From Saururus chinensis (Eukaryota > Streptophyta > Magnoliopsida > Piperales > Saururaceae): 64,000 nt of DNA. The DNA is taken from the NCBI GenBank assembly GCA_035235625.1, contig CP141149.1, positions 13,519,893 through 13,583,892 of the forward strand, read 5' to 3'. Position 1 is the stretch's first letter. Each line of letters begins with the position of its first letter. The notes under the pieces are model-generated. The model ran no database searches. It worked only from the letters and a program-made list of their open reading frames with translations, and had not been told where the DNA came from. The position numbers and the translations under genes were made by a program. Positions 36,880-47,640 of the stretch are shown piece after piece.

Positions 36880-37384
36880 AATTTTCTTCCGGATGTAAAG
36901 GTGAATTCGATAGCTCCCTTTCCCATGACTTTAACTCAGTTTTGGTTCCCCATTTGAACCTCTTGGCAACGGTTTCTTCGATGTAGTCCTTAAAAAAGAA
37001 CTTATCTTTACAAACATGGACCGTAGCCCTCGAGTCAAGCCACCATCCCGAGTTGGAGTGTGCCATGTTGATTTCAATAATCATGGCCACAAACTCATTT
37101 GATTTTTCAACGACAAAACTTTAGGCATAATGCCTCTTTTCTCCACATTCAAAGCAAGAAAAATTTATGTTTTTTTAACTTTCGTTGAACTTACTCTTGA
37201 AATGAGAATCAAATAAATTATGCATACCTTGTTTGTTCACGTCAGAATGTACTCCAAGTCTGCTACATATCTCCTTTGTTGTAAGAAGAAAAACTATCTT
37301 CTCAGCACGTCGAGTGTAGTTGAAGGAACCATCAAATTTGTCAAGTTTGACAAAATCATAGTTCTTGATTTTGACGGACATCAT
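36880..37384 (-). pseudogene. Copia gag (internally deleted) and protease remnant
   Basis: Gag start 37384-37175 (NYDFVKLDKFDGSFNY..., 69 aa) runs with little intervening sequence into a truncated zinc knuckle (CFECGEKRHYA, then stop, about 37155-37120). The protease site follows as 'WWLDSRATVHVC' at about 37050, where the active-site DSGA is DSRA. Normal copia Gag is several hundred residues, so most of Gag is deleted. Confidence 0.75.
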
Positions 37385-37428
37385 ATTTTATTCTAAATCC
37401 ATGATGATGACAAATTATTCTTTAAAAT

Positions 37429-38375
37429 TGTTGGTAAGCAGTAAGGGGCAGGATTTAGATCTGCAAAAGTTGTCTTTAGAAGATGATGGATGATCTTCAC
37501 AATAGACGGCGGTTGGATATGAATTATGTTGATCTTCACAACAGACGGTGGTTGGAGATGAATTATGCTGATCTTCACAACGGACGGTGGTTGGAGATGG
37601 ATTCAAGAACTCATCATTGAAAGGTAGATGAACACAAAGCTTTTAGGCTCTGAGGCACGTACAAGTATAGTTTTCTTTAAGGAATTATTTGTCCCCCTTG
37701 GATAGATCCAATTTGCTAACGGGCTACACTATAAACTTCTTCTCAGGATACAACAGAGCCTTTGAGAAATTGCAACCAACAATGTTGAAGAATTATCCCT
37801 GAACTCTCCTTGAAACTGTATAAAAATGTGGTTGAAATTTGTGTTTGAAACATGTGTGTTTCTATTTGATGACATGTTTTTTCTATGTGTTTCAAACACA
37901 AATTTCAGCCACATTCTTATACAATTTTGAGAAGAGTTCACGAAGAATTCTTCAGCATTGCTGGTTACAGTTTCTCAAAGGCTCTGTTGTATCCTAAGAG
38001 GAAGTTTATAGTGTACCCCGTCAGCAACTTGGGTCTATCTAAAGGGGACAAATAATTCTTTAAAAAAAATTATACTTATATGTACCTCAGAGCTTGAAAG
38101 CTTTGTGTTCATCCGCCTTTCAATGGCGAGTTCTTAAATCTATCTCCAAATGCCATCTGTTGTAAAGATAAACATAATTCATCTCCAACCGCCGTCCATT
38201 GTGGAGATCAGCAAAATTTATTTTCAACCGCTGTCCATTGTGAAGATCAGTCATTATCCTCTAAAGACAACTTTTACATATCTGAATCCTACCCCTTGCA
38301 GCTTACCAACAACCCTTCACCAAAAGGTACAACCTTTCATTAAAATTCTTTTATTATTTTTTAAGAATATCAACA
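37429..38375 (-). repeat. Rearranged 5' LTR with a 425-bp inverted repeat
   Basis: 37429-37853 aligns with the start of the left LTR. A 31-bp loop follows (37854-37884), then an inverted copy of the same segment (37885-38311, ending GCTTACCAACA), then the normal LTR end (38312-38375, AATATCAACA). The inverted copy replaces roughly 300 bp of normal LTR. The TSD outside shows that the rearranged LTR is within the original insertion. Confidence 0.85.
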
Positions 38376-38904
38376 ACCTATATAGGTTCTGTTCCTGCTC
38401 CGGAATCTATAAACCAGAGAGAGTATAGAACACACTCACACAAGATACAAAAGAAAGGTTTGGATCGGTTGTGAGGTACTCCCCCAACTCCTTTCAAAAA
38501 TATTGTAAAAACAGTTATTTTCACACTTTTTTATTGGAGACGGGGGCTGATTAACAACTCACATCAAATCAGGTGTGAATGGCTCACAACCAACCTGCAC
38601 TTTCCTGACCAAATTAAATGATCGGTAGATATGTAGAGGGGTGAAACATGGAAATGTTGCCCCCGTGCCCGTGATTTATATTCGAATCATAATCGACGTG
38701 TGATTAGAGATCACGTACACCATCATCACTGAAAGTCTGAAATCCCCATTTACCAAGTTACTTTGTGAAGCTCAAACTACTAAATCTCGTGAAAGCATGG
38801 CCTAAAATACCCCACGCTTGTCAAAATCTCTTTCAGGACATTCAGTGAGCAAGATTCATTCGCACATTCACTTCCTTTTCTGGAATCGCTCGTTCGTGCC
38901 TCTC

Positions 38905-39243
38905 ATGGAGGGTCTCGCCGGTGCAAACACAAGCCTGGCTTCCAGCCCCACTCTTCTCCCTTCCACCATGGGGGGTCGTCTGGCCGGTGCGAACCAGAAC
39001 AGCCACACCGTGGAGGGTGAAGAGGAGGAGGGTGACAAGAAGTTGGATGCGAGCACGGAGAACATATTTGGGTCGGAGGAGGAGGAGGATGTGGTGGCCG
39101 CGTTGGAGGAGGAGGGACCGAGGAGGAAGCTGGAGCTGCTCGCCACCATGGTGGGCATGGGCACCGGGAGCCACCCGGCTGACGTGCTGCGCGAGGTCGT
39201 CCGGATCGTCAAGGAGTTGGAGCAAAAGCAGGGCTTGCCATGA
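38905..39243 (+). CDS. Small acidic hypothetical protein
   Basis: The ATG-initiated open frame encodes 112 aa. The base composition changes abruptly from AT-rich flanks to GC-rich with GC-ending codons, which favours a real or recently real gene. An imperfect internal duplication (EGLAGAN near the start, GRLAGAN about 25 residues on) is followed by acidic runs (GEEEEGDKK and SEEEEDVVAALEEE) and a C-terminal amphipathic helix (HPADVLREVVRIVKELEQ). No family is recognised. The open frame extends 29 codons upstream without an ATG. It starts about 530 bp beyond copia element 1. It may be a complete single-exon gene or a captured fragment. Confidence 0.5.
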   Translation: MEGLAGANTSLASSPTLLPSTMGGRLAGANQNSHTVEGEEEEGDKKLDASTENIFGSEEEEDVVAALEEEGPRRKLELLATMVGMGTGSHPADVLREVVRIVKELEQKQGLP

Positions 39244-40200
39244 CGTTGAGGGAGTGATTTGGCGTGGAGAATGCTGTTTGCTTGTTTAAGTGGTAGATTA
39301 TTATGTGCTTTCTATGATTTTTTACTTTATATTCAAAGGGGTTCATGATTTTGGCTGCAAAATCTCAAATTTTATCCCTGAATTGGGTTATTGGTTATAT
39401 TATAAGAGACCCATTAGCATGTGAACCTAGCATAGTAGGTTGTTACATTTCAATCCAATAGCTCACATTAAATAGCTCACATCATTGGATCTTAATTGGA
39501 TGATTCGTACTGCCTAGGCTTATAATCAGCACACATATCCACGTTACTGTAAATTGTCCATCGAAGTTATAGACATATTTTTGTGGTCATCTTGAAGGGA
39601 GAAAGCTCACTGGAGACCCCACATGATATTCATGTATGATGGGCACAGCAGAAGTGGTGGGCCAGATGAGAGTCAAAGCCCACGTGGTGTGGAGTGCCTG
39701 TAGTGGTATTAATTGAGTTTTTCCTCACGAGCATGCACAAAACAATTTCGAATTAGCAATAAATTATTTCTAAACCATGCAGGTATAATCAATGTAACAG
39801 AAAAATATTTACTAACCTTTAGGGTCGAAACCCCTGGACACAAACCTGATAATAACTTTACCAAGTGCCCCTTTTATCAAAATATACACAATTTTAAGGT
39901 TAGGGTTACCTCTTTGATGTGATTCGCGAAATTGGTGAAGTATCCCTTCTTTTAAGACCAAAGAGAAACCCTTAGCCAATTTACTAAGGAAACTGGTTTG
40001 AGAGGACTTGAAGGAAGCACAAGACAGAGAGATTAAAGAGTCTAGTCTTGAATCCCTGTGTGTAATAGCTTGAATAAGAACCTCTAGTTCGTCCACTGGG
40101 TCATCACACACCAAAGTTGAAATTTCTATCTCTTTCAAATTAGAACATGTCAGAGAGAGGAGTTGAGAGCGTCAATTCTCTAGAACATATGAGTTATATG
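39244..40200. other. No gene seen
   Basis: AT-rich. A 108-aa minus-strand frame (40138-39812) looks like ordinary coding composition but shows no recognisable domain and ends in an LTR-leader-like stretch. A direct phrase, AATAGCTCACAT, is repeated at about 39460-39480. Confidence 0.35.
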
Positions 40201-40245
40201 TCTAATTTGTTAACTTATTTCTTTGTTAAAATTATGTAAAGAAAT

Positions 40246-40276
<31 letters not shown>

Positions 40277-41400
40277 AGTCTTAAAATTTAATTTGAGGTT
40301 GTTGTGGTCGAGTTAGATTTAGAATTGACAAACTTAAAAAATAAAAGGAAACATATTCTTATTAAACAATGGAGAAGACTGGAGAATGTGAAGGGTTTTG
40401 AAAAACATGGTTTTGGAGGTTTCATAAGGATTTAGGGTACAAAGGGGGCAAAAAGGTTAAAAATTAGCAGAACGATCAATCATTGCAAATAATAAAGAGA
40501 AGAATGATCAATCACCTCTTAATTCAGCCCTGTGTAAAATGAAGCCGGGAGTTATTGATCAATCGTTCTCGTAATCGATCATTCTCTTAAAGTATTGTGC
40601 ACATTAAAAATAGTGACTAATCAATCATTATTTAAAACGATCAATCATTTCAACAATTTATTCGAATCAAGACCTTCCGATTTTAATTTTATTTCTTATT
40701 CAAGTACAAGTCTTAATCCAACTTAATGAGCTATATAAAGGTTATGAAATCATAAAATTTTATAGAGGAAATCCTAGAGGAGAAAATAGAAAGAGGATTT
40801 ACACCTTTGTTTATTATTTTCTCAAGGAGAATTCACTTAAGCTTTGTATTAAAGATTTATAATGAATTGAAAAAGATAATTCACAACTAAAGGAGATTAA
40901 ACAAAGAGTATTCAAATAGAAGTTGCAACATGTCTTTAATGAAAGATTGAAGGTTTTCACAATGCCAAAATTAAGACAACAAGAGGTATATATTGAAGAC
41001 TAGAAGAAGACAAACACAGAGCAAGGAGGAGAAAGTTTCAAGTGCTTAGAGAAGATTTAAATGCCAACAATAACGATCTAAATAAAATGAGCTTATGTTA
41101 TAGTCTAAATAAGGTTGGTGGTTTTCTTATAGTCATGTAAACGTCTTAGTTTCTAATGCCTTGATTTGGTTCCTTTGGAATTATCGTAGTTTTTTACCTT
41201 AGTTGGGGTTTTCCATGTAAATGTCATTTTCATGTGTGGATTGATTTATAGTTGATTGATTAATATTTCAAGAGTGAAATTTGAGTGATCAATAGGTTTT
41301 ATTTGTTTCCGCTTAATAAAAAAATTTGTATATAGAGGCTAGAACTCTCAATTCTTACTTATCGAAGTACTAGTTTTAAGAATAATCTAGTGATCTATTA
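40200..41400 (+). mobile_element. Putative 5' LTR/leader of copia element 2
   Basis: Contains a TATA box (CTATATAAAG, 40731-40740) followed by an A-rich leader. GATCAATCATT/AATCGATCATT words at 40470-40660 recur around the 3' end of the same element (54870-55100). No exact LTR pair, primer-binding site or TSD could be placed. Gag is missing, so the 5' end is deleted or rearranged. Confidence 0.35.
40249..40274. repeat. (AT)n microsatellite
   Basis: About 13 AT units. Confidence 0.95.
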
Positions 41401-41831
41401 AGTCAATTAGACATATATTAAACTCTTAGTGAGGAATATTGACTAAGTTTGGGTTTAAGATTGTGTTTGAAGTTGATAAGTTTTTGTCTAAGGGCGAAGC
41501 CTTTGTTGGAAAAGGCTATTTGTAAGAAAAGATATTTAAGTTTAATATGAATAACACTACAACAAAATGAAGTATTAACGTTGCATTTATTAGTGACACA
41601 AAGCTAAGCGTTACTAAAAATAATTATTTGTGACAAATAAAAAAAATGTCACTAAAAAATGAATTATTAGCGAGGCATTTTTGTATGTCTCGCTAATAGT
41701 CATTTACTAGCTATGCTTAGTTTAAAGCGTCGCTAATACTAATCATATTAGCGACACTTTATTATAAATGTCGCTAATGGTTCCTCTATTTATGACGTTT
41801 TAAACAATCGTCGCTAAAAGATATATATTTT

Positions 41832-41836
<5 letters not shown>

Positions 41837-41887
<51 letters not shown>
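41837..41887. repeat. (TA)n microsatellite in CACTA
   Basis: About 25 TA units. Confidence 0.95.
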
Positions 41888-41892
<5 letters not shown>

Positions 41893-42299
41893 CTATTAGG
41901 AATGCTTTTCTTAAGCATCTCTAATAGCTATCTCAATAGCAACGCTTATTCAAAAGCATCGCTAATAGTAGCCGCTTACAAAAGCATCACTAATAGTTAT
42001 AAATTTAAAAAAATTAAATTATTAGCGACGCTTTTGAATAAGTGTCGCAAATACCATTTCTAATACAAGCATCACTGATAGCTTTATTAATTAATTTTAT
42101 TTAATAAATAAATATTAAAAAATTTAAAAAACTTCTTAAATATAATATATTTTATTCAATATTTATTATTTGTATAACAATAAATAAATATTAAATTTTT
42201 AATAAAAAGTAATCTTAATAATAGATTAAACTTTCACTATTTATATATAATATATTTTATTTCTTAAATTTTATTATTATTTTTAAAATATAATTTATA

Positions 42300-42918
42300 A
42301 TAAAAGAAAGAGTGAAGAGAGTGGATGGAGAGAGAGTGAAGAGAGGAAAGAGAGAAGCTAAGGAGAGAGAGACAAAGAGAAAGAGAGAGAGGTGAGGAGA
42401 GAGAGAGGAGAGGGAGAGGAGAGAGAGAGAGGAGAGAGGGTAGAGAGAGGAGAGAGAGGGAGGAGAGAAAGAGGGAGAGAGAGAAGAGGGTGGAAAGAGG
42501 GAGGAGAGAGAGGAGAGAGAGAGGGAGAGGGGGAATTTCTTTTATTTTATTTGTTTTATATTTTTATTTAAAAATTAATTAAAAATAAAAAAATAAAAAT
42601 GTATTAGTGACATATATGCCTATTCATCGCTAATATGCGACGTATTAGCATATATGTCGCTAATACTCTTAGTATTAGTGACGTACATCCCCATGCGTCA
42701 CTAATATTTTTTTTTATTTTTCATTTTAATTAATTTTTAAATAAAAATATAAAATAGAGAGAGAGGAGGGAAGGAGAGAGAGAGATGAGAGTGGAGGGAG
42801 GGAGGAGAGAGGAGAGAGAGGGTGGAGAGAGGGTAGGAGAGAGGCTGTGGAGAGAGAGAGGGTAGAGAGAAGAGAGGGAGAGGAGAGAGAGGAGAGAGAG
42901 AGGGTGGAGAGAGGGGAG

Positions 42919-42951
<33 letters not shown>

Positions 42952-43660
42952 GGGAGAGAGGGAAAGAGAGATGGGAGAGAGGGTAGACAGAGAGAGAGGA
43001 GGGAGGGAGGGAGGAGAGAGGAGAGAGATGGTGGAGAGAGAGGAGGGAGGGAGGGAGGAGAGAGGAGAGAGTGGGTGGAGAGAGAGGAGGGAGAGAGAGG
43101 AGAGAGGAGAGAGAGAAAGAGAGAAGAGGGAAGAGAGGGAGGAGAGAGAGAGGAGAGAGGGAGGAGAGAGAGAGGAGAGAGGGAGAGAGAGGAAAGAGAG
43201 AGGGAGGAGAGAGAGGAGGGTGGAGAGAGGGAAAATTTTATTTTATTTGTTTTATATTTTTTATTTAAAAATTAATTAAAAAATATAAAATAGAGAGAGG
43301 GAGAGAGAGGAGAGAGAGAGGGAGGAGAGAGAGAGAGAGAGAGAGGGAGAGGAAGAGGGAGGAGGGAGAGAGGAAAGAGGGAGAGAGAGAGAGAGGAGAG
43401 AGAGAGGAGAGGAGAGAGAGAAGAGAGAGGGAGTGAGGGAGAGAGAAGGGAGAGAGGGTAGAGGAGTGAGGGAGAGAGAGGGAGGGATAGAAAAGAGGAG
43501 AGAGAGGGAGGAGAGAGGAGAGAGAGAGAAAGGGAGAGAGGGTAGAGAGAGAAGGGAGAGAGAGGAGAGAAGGTAGAGAGAGGAGGGGGAGAGAGAAGAG
43601 AGGGTAGAGAGGGAGAAGGGAGGGAGAGGGGATAGAGGGTAGAGAGAGAGGTAGAGGAGA
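42300..43660. repeat. GA-rich arrays of the CACTA element
   Basis: Purine arrays at 42300-42535, 42755-43230 and 43290-43660 are separated by a repeated AT-rich joint (TTTATTTGTTTTATATTTTT with ATTTAAAAATTAATTAAAAA). Frames of up to 147 aa (Arg/Glu-rich on plus, Ser/Leu-rich on minus) are repeat artefacts. Confidence 0.93.
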
Positions 43661-43849
43661 GATAAATATTTTAATTTAAAAAAAATAAAATTGGTGACGC
43701 TTAGTACTGAGCATCGCAAATACTATATTATTTGCAACGCTTACTGCTAAATGGCATTAATAATATATACGATTGTAACATTTATTATTAAATGTTGTAA
43801 ATAGATTTTATTTTAGTGACGCTTCATTCAAAACGTGGCTAAAGGTTAT

Positions 43850-44760
43850 CTGTGTGCGGGAAAATTTTCTATCTGCGTGCGGAATATTTTGTTTGCCTGT
43901 GCGGCGAAGTGAGAAACTGCACAGCCTCCACCCCGCATGCGGGCGAAGTGAGATTTATTCCCCCCTGCTCCACCCTGCACCTCCGCTGCGCCTCCACCCC
44001 GCCTCCTCCGCGTCAGCCTCGCCCCCCCTCCCCCTCGCCCCTTCCTCCCTGGTCCCCCTTCCCTTCCCCTCCCCACCCTCCTCCCTTCCCGTTGCTCTAC
44101 CCCCACTGCCGCAGGCCGGGCTCAGCCACCCCCATGCTGGCTCAGCCTCCGCCCTCCTCCCTTCCCCTCCCCCTAAACCCGTCCTCCTCCCTTCCCCTTC
44201 CCCTTCCCCTTCCCCTTCCCCTCCCCCTCCGTCCGTCCTCCTCCCTTCCCCTTCCCCTCCCCTCCCCTCCGCCCTCCTCCCTTCCCCTTCCCCTTCCCCT
44301 ACCACCACCGTGCTGGCCTCCCTCCCCCCTTCTCACCCCGGGGCCTTCTCCCTTCCCCTTCTTTGTTTCAGAGGAGGGGGGCGGTTCCGGTGGAGATGGG
44401 GCAGCAGGAGGGAGGTCGGGACTATGGGGGGCCGAATTCCGACGGGGACCTGGAATCCAGCTCTCTCTCTCTCTCTCTCTCCAGCCTCCCTCTTGCTTTC
44501 CCCTCTCTCCCTCGGGTCTGCTCACCTCCTTCCCCTCCTCGGGGGCAGGCTAGGGGAGCGAGAGTGGTGGCCCGCCACCCCCCTCCCTCCTACTCACCCT
44601 CCCTTGCCCTCAACAGAGGAGAGGGCGGGAGGGAGAAGGGGGGGATTGGATTCTGGCTTCCCACCGGAATCCAGCTACCCACCCCACCTCCTCCCTCCCC
44701 CCAACCTCCCACCGGTGCCAGATTCAGCACTTCTGTTGGATTCTGGTGCTGCCTTTTTTT
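43850..44760. other. GC- and pyrimidine-rich block inside CACTA
   Basis: It begins with repeated TGTGCGGGAAAATTTT, TGCGTGCGGAATATTTT and TGTGCGGCGAAGTGAGAAACT phrases. Then come (CCCCTT)n/(CCTCCC)n runs on the plus strand, then a mixed GC-rich part (44370-44740) with a CT microsatellite (44461-44482). Frames up to 314 aa are Pro/Ser-rich low complexity. A captured host 5' exon or UTR is possible but unproven. Confidence 0.6.
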
Positions 44761-47139
44761 TAAAAAAAATTCTACAGTTTTTAGCAACGCTTTTATAAGT
44801 GTCGCTAAAGGACTTTTTAAAAAAAATACGAATTATTAGCAATACTTCATAAAGTGTCGCTAATACACAAAAATCTTGTATTTTAAAATATGTTTTTTAT
44901 TAACAATGTTTTAAAAATTACTTTTTAAAATTTTTTTCTTTTTGTTGTAGTGTAAGAAGGATGTTTGTGCTTATATGTGTAACTCTCTTTCTTTGTGGCA
45001 TGGTCGTTAAGGACATGTGGATACTAGGAAAATGAATAAAATGGTCAAATTGAATTTAACTCCTAAGTATGAGTATAATATGCATGATAAGTATAAAATT
45101 TGCATGCAATCAAAGATCACTAGAAAACATATTCCAAATGTTTAAAGGACATCCTCTTTACTTGAATTAATACATAGTAATGTATGTGACATGCATGTTT
45201 ATCCTACTAGATGTGGAAAGAAATATTTTGTCAATTTTATTGATAATTGCTCTAGACATTATTATGTTCACTTGTTGAATAGTAAAGATAATGCTTTGGA
45301 TAAATTCAAGTCATTTAAAGCTGAGGTATTATAAAGTAAAATGTCTTCGTTCAAATAGAGGAGGTAAATATCACTTTCCAAATTATTGTGAATTGGTTGG
45401 TATAATCGATGAGACCACAACAAAATGGAGTGGCTAAAAGAAAGAATATGACATTGACTGAAATAGTAAATTTCATTTATCATATTTAGGTTTGAGTAAA
45501 GGTGTTTGGGGAGAAGCATTGTTGAGAGCTTGTCAATACTAAATAACTTGAAGGCTACTCCCTATGAACTATGGAAGAGAATAATGTCTAATCTTAATTA
45601 CTTGAAGGTTTAGGGTGTAGAGCTATTATTTGCATACCTGAACCCAAGAGGAAAAAAATTAGGCAATAAAGGCATTAAATGCATTTTCTTGGGCTATGCA
45701 CAAAGAAAAGCATATAGATTTTTGTTATTGAACCAAATGAGTCTATTGAAATAAATAATATTCTTGAATCAAGAAATGTTATTTTTTATGAAAAGAGACT
45801 CACTACAATTCGAAGAATTGTGGACTCAAGTTTTAAAGGTGAATCATCGAAGGCAATTTCAATAGATGATGAACCTACATACACTAGAGAATAAGAGGAG
45901 ATAAATAATCAAGTATTACATAGAAGAAGTAAAAGAATAAGGGCGCAAAAGACTTTTGGTCAAAATTTTGTGATCTAATTGATTGAAGGAATAAGAGAAG
46001 ATACTTCTCAAGAAACAAAATGTATCTTATCAATTAACTTGGATCTTCTTACTTTTGAAGAAGCTATGAAATCTCAAGATATAGGTTTTTGGAAAGAGGC
46101 TATAAATGAAGAGATGGATTCCAAATGGGTAATAAGACATGGAAACTTGTTGATTTACCCCTTCCTCAAAAGTAATTAAATGCAAAAGGATCTTCAAAAA
46201 GAAAAGGAAGATTGATGGAACCATTGATAAATTTAAGGTTAGATTGGTGAAAAAGGGTTTACCCAAAAGGAAGGTATTAATTACTTTGATATATATGCCC
46301 GAGTAGCTAAAATATCCACCTTAAGGATATTAATTGTCACACCCTGGCATAGCCCGACTCGAACCGAAACCGGTCCAAGGCCAGTCCAGTGCATGGGAGT
46401 GACGGAGTTAAAAACAGTTAAAGAAATAGCGGAAGACTTATGCCTCAACCATGGATGATCTAATTTACGAAGTTTACGCACTACTTTGAGCAAAAGTAAA
46501 TAGGTATAACCAAAAGAGTTACTTAACTCTAATCAAAACACAAATCTCAAACCCACATACTAACAATCCATAGCCACACACTTGGCTTAAGACAAGGTCT
46601 CAAACAAATTTAAAGATATAATATATCACAAGTCTGAAAAATAAGAACCACACCACAAGGTTCTAACATCAAAATGAAATAAACAAGAGACATGCAGAAA
46701 ACTAGAAGCCTCCACGACTACTCCCAAGCTCTCTCTCCGACCTTTCCTCATATAGAGGATCCTGTCAGTCTGCGTATCACGCCACACAGCCCCAAAACAA
46801 AACAAGGAAAGTGGGGTGAGTATAAAAACTCAGTAATGGTTTGATTACAACTATAATAATCAAAAAACACGATGACATGGTAATGTAGTTATTCAGATCC
46901 AAACTTAGCATGTTATACCACTTTTTGATCTTTTACTAGCTAAGACCCCTATGTGACCGTAAACATAAGAATTAGCTTGCATAAAACATACATATTAAGT
47001 CAAGTTATAAATATTCAAGTTATTACCTAACATGCATCCCTCATAGGTATATGTTCATATCTACTCAAATCAAGCATGATAATCCCATAAATCACATAAG
47101 AAGTGTCTTTCACACCCTTTTCTGATCATTCCACCATAT

Positions 47140-47420
47140 CACCTAAACCCGCATAATAGTGTCACATTTACACACTTTCTGATCATGCATTCATATCACA
47201 TAAACCTGCATAATAGTGTCTCATTCACACACTTTCTAATCATGCATTCATGTCACATAAATCTGCATAATAGTGTCTCATTCACACATTTTCTGATCAT
47301 GCATTCATATTACATAAACTGCATGAGATGTATCTCTAACATATATTTTAGATCATGCATCAACATCATATAAACCTACATGAGATGTATCTCTAACATA
47401 TATTTCAGATCATGCATTAA
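47140..47420. repeat. About 65-bp tandem repeat in LTR F
   Basis: Units of the form CATAATAGTGTCTCATTCAC, ACACTTTCTAATCATGCATT and CATGTCACATAAATCTG recur three times, then diverge to GATGTATCTCTAACATATAT units (two copies). Confidence 0.85.
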
Positions 47421-47499
47421 CATTCTCATTTATCATGCATGTATAAGTGTCTCACACACACTAATCTAACATGCAAGTCCACACACAGAAAGTATAAAC

Positions 47500-47640
47500 C
47501 TGCTCCTCAAGGCCAACGCCTTCGAGCAACCCCTGCTCCTCAAGGTCAATGCCTTCAAGCAACTCCTACTCCTCAAGGCCAAAGCCTTTGAGCAACTCCT
47601 ACCCATCAAGCCTAAACACTCGGGCAACCTTGCTTGTCAA
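47500..47640. repeat. 36-bp tandem repeat in LTR F
   Basis: Three to four units based on CTGCTCCTCAAGGCCAACGC followed by CTTCGAGCAACC. Each unit contains a small inverted repeat (CTCAAGGCC..GCCTTCGAG). Confidence 0.85.

Larger units (their letters stand above)
30833..38375 (-). mobile_element. Ty1/copia element, both LTRs, TSD ACCTA
   Basis: The flanks ACCTA (30828-30832 and 38376-38380) bound one insertion. The 3' LTR is on the left (30833-31603) and the rearranged 5' LTR on the right (37429-38375). A polypurine tract precedes the 3' LTR, and gag-protease-integrase-RT-RNase H run right to left, which is copia order (integrase before RT). A solo LTR (33002-34905) sits inside RT. Gag is shortened, no clear primer-binding site is left next to the 5' LTR, and stops occur in every domain, so it is not autonomous. 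The GAG-pre-integrase motif LWHGRLGH and the overall layout suggest a Tork/Tnt1-like lineage, but this was not tested. Confidence 0.9.
41555..44952 (+). mobile_element. Complete non-autonomous CACTA element, TSD TAA
   Basis: Starts CACTACAACAAAATG and ends TTTTTGTTGTAGTG, a 13-bp terminal inverted repeat CACTACAACAAAA. TAA flanks both ends (41552-41554 and 44953-44955), the 3-bp duplication typical of CACTA. Subterminal zones are filled with TTAGCGAC/GTCGCTAA words in both orientations. The interior consists of a (TA)n, three GA-rich arrays and a C/T- and GC-rich block (about 43850-44750). No TNPA or TNPD transposase is visible in its 3.4 kb, so it would need proteins from elsewhere. Excising it with one TAA keeps the copia frame. 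Confidence 0.95.
41460..46334 (+). pseudogene. Copia element 2: GAG-pre-integrase, integrase and start of RT, split by CACTA
   Basis: At 41460-41554 the frame reads a copia pre-integrase segment (SKGEAFVGKGYL, then stop). It is cut by the CACTA at 41555 and resumes at 44956 in the same frame (DVCAYMCNSLSLWHGR, stop, GHV), i.e. the GAG-pre-integrase LWH..GH motif. The integrase core follows (45150-45320: IHSNVCDM-type motif with the catalytic Asp changed to Asn, and YFVNFIDNCSRHYYVHL). Later integrase is frameshifted. RT begins at 45979 (TFEEAMKSQDIGFWKEAINE, then KRIFKKKRKIDG-type residues after a frameshift, YFDIYARVAKISTLR) and is interrupted at 46334 by LTR F. Confidence 0.8.

Noticed and set aside
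39812-40138. 108-aa minus-strand frame
   Set aside because: Composition is plausible but no domain was recognised and the 3' part resembles LTR leader; not enough to call a gene.
42847-43719. Arg/Glu-rich plus-strand and Ser/Leu-rich minus-strand frames
   Set aside because: Same purine-array artefact in the complete CACTA.
43854-44798. 314-aa Pro/Ser-rich open frame, the longest in the window
   Set aside because: Overlapping frames on both strands are all low complexity over (CCCCTT)n-type repeats; no family or splice structure. Kept only as a compositional block.
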